This document shows, one piece after another, positions 35,596 to 44,182 of a stretch of 64,000 nt of DNA. The position numbers were made by a program, and so were the translations under genes. Source of the DNA: Uliginosibacterium sp. (GTDB taxonomy: Bacteria > Pseudomonadota > Gammaproteobacteria > Burkholderiales > Rhodocyclaceae); the NCBI GenBank assembly GCA_016718265.1, contig JADKDZ010000002.1, forward strand, positions 248,001 through 312,000, in the 5' to 3' direction. The notes beneath the pieces are model-generated. The model saw nothing but the letters and a program-made list of their open reading frames with translations, was not told where the DNA came from and did not search any database. How positions within the stretch are numbered: the first letter of the stretch is position 1; the number at the start of each line of letters is the position of its first letter.

Positions 35596-37416
35596 ATGAT
35601 TCTAAACCCCGTTGTCGCGGCGGTGACAGACCGCATCATTGCGCGCAGCAAGCCCGCCAGAACGCACTATCTGGAGCGAGTGATGGCCGCTGTGCCGGGC
35701 TCCCCATACCGAGGGCGGCTATCTTGTACCAACCTTGCACATGGCTTTGCGGCGAGTGATCCGGATGACAAGCTGAGGATCAAGACTTTAAAGTCCCCCA
35801 ACATCGGAATTGTGAGTGCTTACAACGACATGTTGTCTGCGCACCAGCCGTATGGGACTTATCCAGACTTGATCAAGGCTGCCGCGCGCGAGCGTGGCGC
35901 GACTGCTCAAGTGGCAGGCGGTGTGCCGGCCATGTGTGACGGTGTCACTCAAGGTCAGCAAGGCATGGAGCTATCGTTGTTCTCGCGTGACCTTATCGCG
36001 ATGAGTACTGCGGTCAGCTTGTCGCACAACATGTTTGACGCCGGGCTGTGCCTGGGCGTGTGCGACAAGATCGTCCCAGGATTGTTGATGGGCGCTTTGC
36101 GGTTTGGGCACCTGCCTTTTGTTTTTGTGCCGGCCGGTCCCATGCCAAGCGGCATCCCGAATGACCAGAAAGCCAAAGTCCGCCAAAAATATGCTGCCGG
36201 AGAAGTGGGAAAGGATGCTTTGCTCGAAAGCGAGGCTCAGTCATATCACGCGCCGGGTACCTGTACCTTCTACGGGACTGCGAACAGCAACCAGATGCTG
36301 ATGGAGGTGATGGGGCTGCATCTTCCCGGTGCTGCGTTTGTTCCGCCCAACTCGGCGTTGCGTGCGGCGCTGACCGCCGCGGCGGTTCATCGGGTGCTCG
36401 ATTTGTGTGCGGGTGGCAAAGAGTTCACGCCAATCGCGAGGGTGATTGATGAGCGTGCAATCGTGAACGGGATTGTCGGGCTGCTGGCAACCGGGGGTTC
36501 AACTAACCACACGATGCACCTGGTTGCCATTGCGCGCATGGCTGGAATCAGAATCGACTGGGATGATTTTCAGGCGCTCTCAAAACTTGTGCCCATGCTT
36601 GCGCGCATCTACCCCAATGGATCCGCTGATGTAAACGAATTCCACTCTGCGGGTGGAATGGCGTTCCTGATCAGAGAGCTGCTTTCGATGGGACTGCTCC
36701 ACAACGACGTCCTTACGGTCTTCGGTCAAGGGTTGGATGCCTACACCCGCTACCCAACAATGGATGGCGAAAGGCTCGCATGGCATCCGGCGCCGGCCAG
36801 GAGCGGTAATCCAGCGGTACTTGCCGACACGGGTGAAGCTTTCAGTTCCGACGGAGGCCTGCGTTTGCTCGAGGGGAACATTGGGCGTGCCGTGATCAAA
36901 GTGTCTGCTGTGAAGGCCTCGCATCGATTCATTCGCGCGCCAGCGCGGGTATTCGATAGTCAGGAAGCGCTGATTCAGGCCGCAAAGCAGGGGATGCTGG
37001 AGCAGGATTTTGTGGCCGTGGTTCGGTTTCAAGGCCCCAAGGCTATCGGGATGCCGGAGCTTCATCAATTGACGCCGACGCTCGCCAATCTGCAAGACAA
37101 GGGATACAAGGTTGCGCTGCTCACGGACGGCCGCATGTCGGGAGCCTCCGGCAAAGTGCCGGCAGCCATTCACATGACGCCTGAAGCCGCCGCGCTGGGT
37201 GTAATTGGAAAGATCTGCGATGGCGACATGATCGAACTCGATGCAGAGAATGGCGTGTTGAACGTGGATGTCGCTGAGGGCGTGCTGGCAATGCGGCCAT
37301 ACGCATCGTTCAACAGGGATCAGCAATTCGGGATGGGGCGGGAGCTGTTCGGCGTGTTTCGGGGAGCTGTCAGTGATGCCGAGCAGGGCGGGATGGTCTT
37401 TGAATTCAATGACTGA
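35596..37416 (+). CDS. edd: 6-phosphogluconate dehydratase
   Basis: A 606-residue IlvD/Edd-family Fe-S dehydratase that converts 6-phosphogluconate to KDPG in the Entner-Doudoroff pathway. Seen: MCDGVTQGQQGMELSLFSRD, CDKIVPGLLMGALRFGHLP, GTCTFYGTANSNQMLMEVMG, and C-terminal TDGRMSGASGKVPAAIHMTPE. Length matches Edd (about 605) and not IlvD (about 560-615 with other motifs). GAGG lies 8 bases before ATG 35596. The next gene overlaps by 8 bases. The usual partner eda (KDPG aldolase) is not in this window. Confidence 0.96.
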   Translation: MILNPVVAAVTDRIIARSKPARTHYLERVMAAVPGSPYRGRLSCTNLAHGFAASDPDDKLRIKTLKSPNIGIVSAYNDMLSAHQPYGTYPDLIKAAARERGATAQVAGGVPAMCDGVTQGQQGMELSLFSRDLIAMSTAVSLSHNMFDAGLCLGVCDKIVPGLLMGALRFGHLPFVFVPAGPMPSGIPNDQKAKVRQKYAAGEVGKDALLESEAQSYHAPGTCTFYGTANSNQMLMEVMGLHLPGAAFVPPNSALRAALTAAAVHRVLDLCAGGKEFTPIARVIDERAIVNGIVGLLATGGSTNHTMHLVAIARMAGIRIDWDDFQALSKLVPMLARIYPNGSADVNEFHSAGGMAFLIRELLSMGLLHNDVLTVFGQGLDAYTRYPTMDGERLAWHPAPARSGNPAVLADTGEAFSSDGGLRLLEGNIGRAVIKVSAVKASHRFIRAPARVFDSQEALIQAAKQGMLEQDFVAVVRFQGPKAIGMPELHQLTPTLANLQDKGYKVALLTDGRMSGASGKVPAAIHMTPEAAALGVIGKICDGDMIELDAENGVLNVDVAEGVLAMRPYASFNRDQQFGMGRELFGVFRGAVSDAEQGGMVFEFND

Positions 37417-39295
37417 GGCGATACACGGTGCCAAACACGCGTCCGTAAAGGGACGGAGCGAGTTCCCAGATGGTCCGCGGCTGATTGCCGACGTGGGTGC
37501 CTATCATGTTCGCTGCGCGCTTGAAGTGGCACCGCGCCAATTCGAGCATGTTGCCGAGTTCGACACCCGCGGCATTTCTAGCCTTGAAGAAGTACTAAGG
37601 ACCTATCTGAAGGATATAGGTCCAGTTCGCCCAGTACATGTTGGTGTGGCCATATCAAACCCGATTGATGGTGACTACGTTCGCATGACGAACCGCGACT
37701 GGGCGTTTTCCATTGAGTCACTCCGACAGTCGATGCAGTTCAATACGCTGCTCGTAGTGAATGACTTCACTGCGCTCGCGATGTCGCTGCCTCACATCGG
37801 TGATGGCGAGCGTCAGCAAGTCGGCCACGGTATTGCCCAGGAGAACGCCGTCATTGGCCTCTTGGGACCAGGCGCCGGCTTGGGGATCTCTGGACTGATT
37901 CCGGCAAACGATCGCTGGATCACTTTGGGTAGCGAAGGCGGGCACGCTAGTTTTTCGCCTGGCGATAGTCTTGAGATCGAAGTGCTTCGCCATGCGTGGC
38001 GACGTTATCCGCATGTTTCTGCAGAGCGACTGGTTTCTGCTTCGGGCATCAGGCTGATCTACGAAGCGCTTGCGCAAGGGGGGGCAGATAACTCTCCTGA
38101 TGAAGACATCATCATTGCCAAGGGGCTGTCTGGAGATACCCACTGTCGCGCAGTGCTCGACTGTTTCTGCACGATGCTGGGGACAATCGCTGCGGATGTG
38201 GCCTTGAATCTTGGCGCTATGGGCGGAATTTATATTGGCGGCGAGATTATTCCGCAGTTGGGCGAGTTTTTTATTCAATCCGGATTTCGCCAGCGGTTTG
38301 AAGCCAAAGGCAGACTCTCCGGATACCTTGCAAAAATTCCGACTTACGTGATCTCTGCGGCGCACCCGGGGTTTATCGGTGTATCGGTGATTTTGTCTGA
38401 ACACTTACGACACGCTGACAAGGCTTCGTTGATTGATCACGTTCGTCTTCAGCGCGAGACCTTGAGTCGTGCGGAGCAACGTGCGGCGGATCTGGTCCTG
38501 CAGAAACCGCGTTGGGTTGTGAATGCTCCGGTGGGTGATATCGCACTCGCTGCCGATGTGAGTCAGCCGACCGTGATCCGGTTCTGTCGGTCGCTGGGCT
38601 TCAAGGGCTTGTCAGATTTCAAACTGAGTCTAGCCTCTGGTCTAACCGGCACGGTGCCCATCCGTCACAGCCAAGTCTCACATGGTGATGAGGCATATGA
38701 ACTCAGTGCAAAAGTCCTCAATAACACTGTGTCAGCGATCGTCAGGTTCCGCGACTCACTCCAGCCGGAAGCAATTGAACGCGCGTCCGACATGCTGCAT
38801 CGGGCGCGACGTATCGAATTCTTCGGGATGGGTAATTCGGCCGTTGTTGCCCAGGATGGGCAGCACAAATTCTTGAGATTTGGCGTTCCGACGACGGCCC
38901 ATTCCGACCCGTACGTTCAGCAGATGGCTGCTGGCTTGTTAGGTTCCGGAGATGTCGTCGTAGCCATTTCTGGCGGAGGTCAACTGCCTGAGATGCTGCG
39001 CTGTGTCGATTTGGCGTTGTCGGCTGGCGCAGAGGTTATTGCGATAACTTCCGGGCTCTCGCCGCTTGCGCGTCGTGCCACCGTCTGCATCCCCGTCAAC
39101 CATGGAGAAAATAGCCCGCAATTCATCGCCATGGTGTCACGTATTCTGCATTTACTCGTCATCGACGTCCTCGCAGTTGGAGTGGCTCTGCAGCGACGTG
39201 GTCACGCAGAGCTGGCTGCCGCAGATGGCTTCGACGACGAAGCGATGTTTGCTGGTAAGGAAAACGCATCCCACCGGATATCGCACATGAGATGA
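37409..39295 (+). CDS. Glucokinase-like domain fused to HexR/RpiR-family transcriptional regulator
   Basis: A 628-residue fusion from ATG 37409, overlapping the edd stop by 8 bases. Residues 20-335 are glucokinase-like, but the ATP-phosphate loop DxGGTNAR reads DVGAYHVR (28-35) and the second loop reads GPGAGLG. Sugar-contact segments VVNDFTALAMS, GSEGGHASF and SAERLVS remain. Residues about 340-410 are an RpiR-type helix-turn-helix (DVSQPTVIRFCRSLGFKGLSDFK), and about 445-600 are a SIS domain (FFGMGNSAVVAQDGQ; VVVAISGGGQLPEML) that in HexR binds KDPG. Bifunctional Glk-HexR proteins are known in betaproteobacteria; this copy has probably lost kinase activity (inference). Confidence 0.92.
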   Translation: MTEAIHGAKHASVKGRSEFPDGPRLIADVGAYHVRCALEVAPRQFEHVAEFDTRGISSLEEVLRTYLKDIGPVRPVHVGVAISNPIDGDYVRMTNRDWAFSIESLRQSMQFNTLLVVNDFTALAMSLPHIGDGERQQVGHGIAQENAVIGLLGPGAGLGISGLIPANDRWITLGSEGGHASFSPGDSLEIEVLRHAWRRYPHVSAERLVSASGIRLIYEALAQGGADNSPDEDIIIAKGLSGDTHCRAVLDCFCTMLGTIAADVALNLGAMGGIYIGGEIIPQLGEFFIQSGFRQRFEAKGRLSGYLAKIPTYVISAAHPGFIGVSVILSEHLRHADKASLIDHVRLQRETLSRAEQRAADLVLQKPRWVVNAPVGDIALAADVSQPTVIRFCRSLGFKGLSDFKLSLASGLTGTVPIRHSQVSHGDEAYELSAKVLNNTVSAIVRFRDSLQPEAIERASDMLHRARRIEFFGMGNSAVVAQDGQHKFLRFGVPTTAHSDPYVQQMAAGLLGSGDVVVAISGGGQLPEMLRCVDLALSAGAEVIAITSGLSPLARRATVCIPVNHGENSPQFIAMVSRILHLLVIDVLAVGVALQRRGHAELAAADGFDDEAMFAGKENASHRISHMR

Positions 39296-39304
39296 GTAGA
39301 GCGG

Positions 39305-40297
39305 TTACCGCGCCGACGCAGGAACGCCATCCACCGTGCGCGCGCTAAGATCCGCAAAATAGAACCACTCATTTCCCGGCAATGCGTTCGGGTTTGGGAA
39401 CAGGATGTAGCCATCGCGTTCTGCGCGGACCTCGCTTCCATCGTGACGAGAGCCTATCAATTCGCCCACCATGACGCGGTCAAAACTCGCCCAGGCACGG
39501 ACAAAAGAGTCTTCCGGGTGGTTACGATCTATAACCTCGCTAATTTTTAGTACTTCAAGATCTGCGCGAGCTGCCGGTGGTTTGAGGGGCGATAGACCAA
39601 GGTGAGCCAAGCTGTTTTTGATAGCCTGGTAGGCGACTTCCGGTGCTTCCGCAGCAGCGTGTTGCCCACACTCCAGTGTAATTGCGTAACCGCCTCGCGA
39701 TCGCATGTACTCTGTTGTGCCAACGCCATAAGCGGGGTCTGTGCTCAACATGTTTGCGCGTTCGGACGCAGAAGCGTTGGCGGTACGTTTTTTCACGCCC
39801 CTCGCGTACGTATCAAGCCAGCCCTCAACGATCCTTCGGGGGCCAAGTCGCCGCGCCAGCGCTTCTTCCTCGCAGGCCTTGTCGAAAGGCTCCAGTTCGC
39901 CACGGTTGTTCGCCGGGCCGAGCATCGCGAATGGTTCTCCGCCCGTGTGAAATGAGTGCAGGTCGAGCAGCACGTCATGACTCTCAAGCAAAGGGCAAAG
40001 TGCATTAGCGAGCTTGTCCTCAAAATCCTGAGGCACGCCGGTTGATCTGAGATTGCGATTGAGGTTTCGATCTCCTGCGCGCTGTTGGCGAATGTACGCG
40101 AGGGGGTTAGTAATCGGTACGAAGGTGACCATTCCGCAAGATATGCTTAGCAGGCCAGCATCGATCTCATTGCAAATCCGCTCGATCGCCCGCGTACCAC
40201 ATACTTCGTTTCCGTGAACGGCGCCCAGAACCAGGAGCTTGGGTCCGTGTGCAAAGCCGCGGTAGCAAATTGTCTTGAGGTGGGACGGCTGACTCAT
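39305..40297 (-). CDS. Succinylglutamate desuccinylase/aspartoacylase family (M14-like) metallo-deacylase
   Basis: A 330-residue zinc-dependent amidohydrolase of the AstE/AspA group. Start ATG 40297 (MSQPSHLKTICYRG) is chosen; the longer frame to 40603 runs into the upstream methyltransferase. Zinc ligands are in GAVHGNEVCG (HxxE) and DLHSFHTGG (His), with substrate-binding Arg in NRNLR and a catalytic-type Glu in ITLECGQH. The family deacylates N-acyl amino acids; the exact substrate is unknown. No arginine-succinyltransferase genes are nearby, so it is not a classical astE. It is convergent with the Glk-HexR gene. Confidence 0.85.
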   Translation of the reverse strand: MSQPSHLKTICYRGFAHGPKLLVLGAVHGNEVCGTRAIERICNEIDAGLLSISCGMVTFVPITNPLAYIRQQRAGDRNLNRNLRSTGVPQDFEDKLANALCPLLESHDVLLDLHSFHTGGEPFAMLGPANNRGELEPFDKACEEEALARRLGPRRIVEGWLDTYARGVKKRTANASASERANMLSTDPAYGVGTTEYMRSRGGYAITLECGQHAAAEAPEVAYQAIKNSLAHLGLSPLKPPAARADLEVLKISEVIDRNHPEDSFVRAWASFDRVMVGELIGSRHDGSEVRAERDGYILFPNPNALPGNEWFYFADLSARTVDGVPASAR

Positions 40298-40352
40298 TTG
40301 ATTTGAATCCGGAAAGAATCGACGAGGACCGGAGTCTACACAACTACGGGGT

Positions 40353-41540
40353 TTATGCGGTAGTTGGCTGTCTGCGCGTGTGCCTGCTGCCACCCGGGAC
40401 GCCAAGCCGCCACAGCGACGTTCGCTCCTTGAGCCGTGCTTGGTGGAGTGAGGCGTCCGGGTCGCTTGCTTTGGCATGCGTTGGTTTTGCTTCGGAGCGA
40501 TCCAGAACAATGAGCCCGGCCGCCTCAATTGCGGCTGTGACCGCGTGTCGATCACGCAAGCCCAGATGTACGGCCAGATCAGAGAGGATGAGCCAGCCTT
40601 CACCCCTTGGATTCAAGTGGTCTGCAAGTCGGTTCAGAAAAGAAAGCAGCATGCGGCTGTCCGGATCATAAACCGCATATTCGATAGGCGAGCTTGGGCG
40701 TGCTGGGATCCATGGCGGGTTGCAGACGATCAGATCTGCCGTTCCCTCAGGGAACAGATCTGCGCGTTCAACGCAAACTGTTTTCTCGAGGCCCAGACGC
40801 CGGATGTTCTCGGTTGCGCAGGCGAGCGCACGCTCATCCAGATCCGTTGCGATGATGTTTGGGATGCCGCGCCGGGCGAGCAGTGCCGCGATGACGCCTG
40901 TCCCGGTACCGATATCGAAAGCCTTTTCTGTATTTTCAGGCAGCGGTGTAGCGGCAATCAGTTCCAAATACTCGCCACGTATGGGTGAAAACACGCCGTA
41001 ATGAGGGAAGATCGGGGAGTCGATAGAACGAATGAAGACGCCTTTCTTCCGCCACTCATGCGCGCCAATCACGCCCTGCAGCTCCCGCAGCGAGCAAAGA
41101 TACGGCTCGGTCGTGGCGCCATATGCTTCTTCGCACGCTTTGGCGATGTCCGGCGCCCGCTTCAATGTCAGTTCGTGACCCGCCTCAATATGTACCAAGA
41201 GCATGGCCAGAATACGCGCTCGGTGGGCTTGTGCCTGCCTATGGAGGTTGAAGTCTTCAAGCGGCGTTGAACCCTGTTTTCGTGGCTTACGGTCACAACG
41301 CCGGGCGATGGCCTGAAGCAACAAGCGTGCGTTCTGGAAGTCTCCCTGCCACAGAAGCGCTGTCCCTTCGCACGCCAAGCGCCATGCGACATCGGCACGG
41401 GTTGCGTCATCCGCCAACACTATCCGCTTGGGTGCCGGAGCGCCGGATTCTGATCGCCAGTTTGCTGACCGCAGCATCCCGTCTTCCTGCCAGCTCACTT
41501 GGGAGATCGGGGGAGAATTAGCGGTGGGCAGAGATGTCAT
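40353..41540 (-). CDS. Class I SAM-dependent methyltransferase (RlmG/PrmC-like NPPW motif)
   Basis: A 395-residue protein. Residues 1-170 are a helical N-terminal domain (FQNARLLLQAIARRCDRKP). The methyltransferase domain begins near 185, with SAM motif FDIGTGTGVIAALLARRG, an acidic loop TDLDERALACATENIRRLG, and the catalytic DLIVCNPPWIPARP. The NPPW motif is used by N-methyltransferases acting on Gln, or on adenine/guanine amino groups, such as PrmC, RlmG and RsmC, so the substrate could be a release factor, rRNA or another protein. It stands alone on the minus strand, upstream of the M14-like gene. Confidence 0.8.
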   Translation of the reverse strand: MTSLPTANSPPISQVSWQEDGMLRSANWRSESGAPAPKRIVLADDATRADVAWRLACEGTALLWQGDFQNARLLLQAIARRCDRKPRKQGSTPLEDFNLHRQAQAHRARILAMLLVHIEAGHELTLKRAPDIAKACEEAYGATTEPYLCSLRELQGVIGAHEWRKKGVFIRSIDSPIFPHYGVFSPIRGEYLELIAATPLPENTEKAFDIGTGTGVIAALLARRGIPNIIATDLDERALACATENIRRLGLEKTVCVERADLFPEGTADLIVCNPPWIPARPSSPIEYAVYDPDSRMLLSFLNRLADHLNPRGEGWLILSDLAVHLGLRDRHAVTAAIEAAGLIVLDRSEAKPTHAKASDPDASLHQARLKERTSLWRLGVPGGSRHTRRQPTTA

Positions 41541-41599
41541 GGTGTACCAAGTGGCGACTTGCGAGGGAGCATATTCGGATCACGGCAGAAGGAGCCATG

Positions 41600-41627
41600 A
41601 AAAAAGGGCCGCTGCACGCGGCCCTTT
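41600..41627 (-). terminator. Intrinsic terminator after cytochrome c4 gene
   Basis: On the minus strand a stem of GGGCCGC/GCGGCCC (41624-41618 with 41612-41606), extended by three A-T pairs, encloses a 5-base loop and ends in a run of T (41605-41600). It lies 17 bases after the cytochrome gene's stop, the expected place for its terminator. Confidence 0.88.
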
Positions 41628-41644
41628 CGGCTTGGGCGCCAATA

Positions 41645-42268
41645 CTACCGCAGGCCTGCCGTGTAGTCTGCGACCGCTTTGATTTCGGCGTCGGTCATCC
41701 GTGACGCAACCGCCCGCATCATCCCGTTCGGGTCGTTTGCGCGTTCTCCGAGTCTGAACGACTTGAGTTGAGCTTCAACATACTCTGCAAATTGCCCCTG
41801 CAGACGGGGGTATTGTGCCGGAATGCCCAAGCCGTTCGGACCATGGCAGCCGGCACATGCAGGCAGACCCTTGCTGGCGTCGCCAGCACGCCAGAGCTTT
41901 TGGCCGAGCATCAAGGTTTCTTTGTTTTTTGCCGCATCGGGTTTCAACTTCTGTTGCGAGAAATAAACCGCAAGACCCTTCATGTCGTCATCTGTAAGTG
42001 GAGTCGCCATGCCAAGCATGACAGCATTGTTCCGCTCCACGGGTTTGCCAGCCACACTCTTGAAGTTACGTAGTTGCTTGAGCAGATATTCTTGGTGTTG
42101 CCCCGCAAGTTTCGGGTACTGCGGATTTGTGCTATTGCCATCCGCCAGATGGCAGGCTGCGCAGACTTGTTCTGCAGTTTGCTTGGCTTTTGCGGGGTCG
42201 ATCTTGCCTACTTCTGCGTGTGCCGCAAGGCTTGTCAGGGCGGAAAACAAAATAATGCGCGCGATCAT
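41645..42268 (-). CDS. Cytochrome c4 (diheme, periplasmic)
   Basis: A 207-residue diheme protein. Start ATG 42268 (MIARIILFSALTSLAAHA, a signal peptide) has AGAGGTG 5 bases upstream; the longer frame to 42358 is rejected. Heme sites are CAACH (about 42-46) and CAGCH (about 140-144). Axial Met candidates are in MLGMATPLTDDDM and MMRAVASRMTDAEI. The two-fold layout is that of cytochrome c4, which carries electrons to terminal oxidases. It is divergent from engB across 88 bases and followed by a clear terminator. Confidence 0.92.
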   Translation of the reverse strand: MIARIILFSALTSLAAHAEVGKIDPAKAKQTAEQVCAACHLADGNSTNPQYPKLAGQHQEYLLKQLRNFKSVAGKPVERNNAVMLGMATPLTDDDMKGLAVYFSQQKLKPDAAKNKETLMLGQKLWRAGDASKGLPACAGCHGPNGLGIPAQYPRLQGQFAEYVEAQLKSFRLGERANDPNGMMRAVASRMTDAEIKAVADYTAGLR

Positions 42269-42320
42269 TGTCACCTCTACGGGGTGTGGCGTTCTTGAAT
42301 CCTGATATTCTATATCACCA

Positions 42321-42332
42321 CGCCAATTGGCG
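42321..42332. repeat. 12-base perfect palindrome in cytochrome c4/engB intergenic region
   Basis: CGCCAATTGGCG is a perfect palindrome, preceded at 42304-42316 by an inverted repeat GATAT-TCT-ATATC. Both lie in the 88-base divergent promoter region and might be an operator. No known regulator is matched. Confidence 0.4.
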
Positions 42333-42356
42333 CGAATCTGCCCATTATCAGTCCCC

Positions 42357-42974
42357 ATGCCGCTGTTCCGTCACGCCCAGTTCGAGATTTCGATCGCCCG
42401 TCCTCAAGACTTGCCCCCGCCAAATGGCGCTGAAATCGCGTTTGCGGGGCGGTCGAACGCTGGCAAGTCGAGCGCAATTAATACCCTGGTTGGCCATACC
42501 AGATTGGCTTTTGTCAGCAAAACCCCAGGGCGGACGCAGCTTATCAACGTATTCAGAATGCTCAACGGTGCAGCACTGATTGATCTGCCTGGGTATGGCT
42601 ACGCCAAAGTTCCCGAGGCGATACGTAAGCAATGGGTCCGATTGCTTGAGAATTACCTGACTTACCGAGAGTCCCTGATTGGTCTGGTCCTGATCATGGA
42701 CGCTCGCCGCCCGCTGACTCCTCTCGATTGCCAAATGCTGGATTGGTTCGCCCCGACAGGCAAGCCGGTTCACGTGCTGTTGAGCAAATGTGACAAGCTC
42801 ACGCGCAGTGAGTGTGCTCAGGTGCTGGCAAAAACGAAGAAGGAGCTGCCCGCCTGGGGTGATCGGGTTACTGTGCAGCTATTTTCTAGCCTCAAAAAAA
42901 TCGGCGTCGATGAGGCGGAAAAGTGCGTCGGAGCGTGGTTGAGCAGTGACGGAGGCGCCGACTCGGCTGCCTGA
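42357..42974 (+). CDS. engB: Ribosome biogenesis GTPase YihA/YsxC (EngB)
   Basis: A 205-residue TrmE-Era-EngA-EngB-Septin family GTPase. G1 is GRSNAGKSSAINTL, G2 Thr is in KTPGRTQLIN, G3 is DLPGYGYAK, and G4 is SKCDK. It acts in 50S subunit assembly. ATG 42357 (MPLFRHAQF) is chosen; a TTG at 42327 is open upstream but less like the family start. No Shine-Dalgarno sequence is obvious. It is followed by a strong hairpin at 42984-43009. Confidence 0.94.
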   Translation: MPLFRHAQFEISIARPQDLPPPNGAEIAFAGRSNAGKSSAINTLVGHTRLAFVSKTPGRTQLINVFRMLNGAALIDLPGYGYAKVPEAIRKQWVRLLENYLTYRESLIGLVLIMDARRPLTPLDCQMLDWFAPTGKPVHVLLSKCDKLTRSECAQVLAKTKKELPAWGDRVTVQLFSSLKKIGVDEAEKCVGAWLSSDGGADSAA

Positions 42975-42983
42975 TAAAACAAA

Positions 42984-43009
42984 CCCCGGCGTGAGGAGAC
43001 ACGCCGGGG
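42984..43009. terminator. Strong hairpin after engB (possible terminator)
   Basis: CCCCGGCGTG (42984-42993) pairs perfectly with CACGCCGGGG (43000-43009) around a 6-base loop, 9 bases after the engB stop. On the plus strand no T-run follows; on the minus strand the stem is followed by TTTGTTTTATC. It probably ends or protects engB mRNA, but the T-run is on the wrong strand. Confidence 0.55.
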
Positions 43010-43047
43010 CGGAATGACCTGAAAGACCCGGGGGAGTTCTATCAGGT

Positions 43048-43072
43048 GCCCGCTCAGGGAGGTGAAGCGGGC
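43048..43072. other. Second hairpin in engB-hemB intergenic region
   Basis: GCCCGCT (43048-43054) and AGCGGGC (43066-43072) form a 7-bp stem with an 11-base loop. With the hairpin at 42984-43009 it makes a structured 90-base stretch in a 200-base gap (42975-43174) that otherwise holds no supported gene. No T-run follows. Confidence 0.4.
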
Positions 43073-43174
43073 GGTAGCTCACGCCACCTGTGTGTATGAT
43101 CGACGACAAGCTGAAAAGTTTCAGTCAATTGTTGTAAACAAATGTAAACGGGCGTATCCCGTTTTCTTGATGCC

Positions 43175-44182
43175 ATGACACGTTCTGAGCAGTTTCCTTC
43201 GACCCGTATGCGACGCATGCGACATGACGAGTTTTCGCGCCGGCTCGTGCGTGAAACGCATTTGCGCGCGAGCGATCTGATTCTTCCGGTGTTTGTATTG
43301 GAAGGGCGAAATCGTGCAGAAGCTGTGTCCTCGATGCCCGGTGTCGAGCGACAGAGCCTGGATTCCTTGCTTCATCTTGCAGAAGAAGCTGCAAGCTTGA
43401 GCATTCCTGCAATCGCGTTATTCCCTGTTGTTGAGGCTGACAAGAAAAGTCTTGGTGCAGAAGAGGCTTGGAATCCGGACGGGCTGGTTCCGGTTGTTGT
43501 CCGCGCACTGAAACAGCGCTTTCCCGAGCTTGGCGTGATCACGGATGTTGCCCTTGATCCTTATACCGCGCATGGGCAGGACGGTTTGGTGGATGCTGCG
43601 GGATACGTCATGAACGACGAAACTGTCGTCGCACTCGAAAAACAGGCCGCTTGTCACGCCGAGGCTGGTGCTGACGTGGTTGCTCCATCCGACATGATGG
43701 ACGGACGGATCGGCAGGATTCGCGCCGAACTCGACCGGTCAGGGCATATTCACACGCGGATACTGGCGTATTCGGCAAAGTACGCGTCCAGCTTTTACGG
43801 CCCTTTTCGCGAGGCGGTCGGTTCAGCTGCGAGTCTGGGCGGAGGAAACAAGTACAGCTACCAGATGGATCCCGCCAACGGTGACGAGGCCTTGCGCGAG
43901 GTAGCGCTGGATATTGCCGAGGGAGCCGATATGGTGATGGTAAAACCTGGCATGCCCTATCTGGATATCGTGCGGCGAGTAAAGACGGAGTTCGGGGTGC
44001 CGACGTTTGCTTATCAGGTCAGCGGCGAATACGCGATGTTGAAAGCTGCTGCGGCAAACGGTTGGCTGGACGAGCAGGCGGTCTTCATGGAGTCTTTGCT
44101 TGCTTTCAAGCGTGCAGGAGCTGACGGCGTCCTGACGTATTACGCGATTGAAGCGGCCCGAATCATCAAGCGTCATCAATGA
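43175..44182 (+). CDS. hemB: Delta-aminolevulinic acid dehydratase (porphobilinogen synthase)
   Basis: A 335-residue enzyme that condenses two 5-aminolevulinate molecules to porphobilinogen in heme synthesis. Schiff-base lysines are Lys202 in YSAKYASSFYGPF and Lys257 in MVKPGMPYLD. The metal-site segment reads DVALDPYTAHGQDG (124-137), with no Cys where zinc-type enzymes have three. This marks a magnesium-dependent type as in Pseudomonas. ATG 43175 is used. It overlaps the following GNAT gene as ATGA. Confidence 0.96.
   Translation: MTRSEQFPSTRMRRMRHDEFSRRLVRETHLRASDLILPVFVLEGRNRAEAVSSMPGVERQSLDSLLHLAEEAASLSIPAIALFPVVEADKKSLGAEEAWNPDGLVPVVVRALKQRFPELGVITDVALDPYTAHGQDGLVDAAGYVMNDETVVALEKQAACHAEAGADVVAPSDMMDGRIGRIRAELDRSGHIHTRILAYSAKYASSFYGPFREAVGSAASLGGGNKYSYQMDPANGDEALREVALDIAEGADMVMVKPGMPYLDIVRRVKTEFGVPTFAYQVSGEYAMLKAAAANGWLDEQAVFMESLLAFKRAGADGVLTYYAIEAARIIKRHQ

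Noticed and set aside
36580..37434. 284-residue open frame antisense to edd
   Set aside because: It is a shadow of edd, has no family similarity, and conflicts with a highly conserved enzyme.
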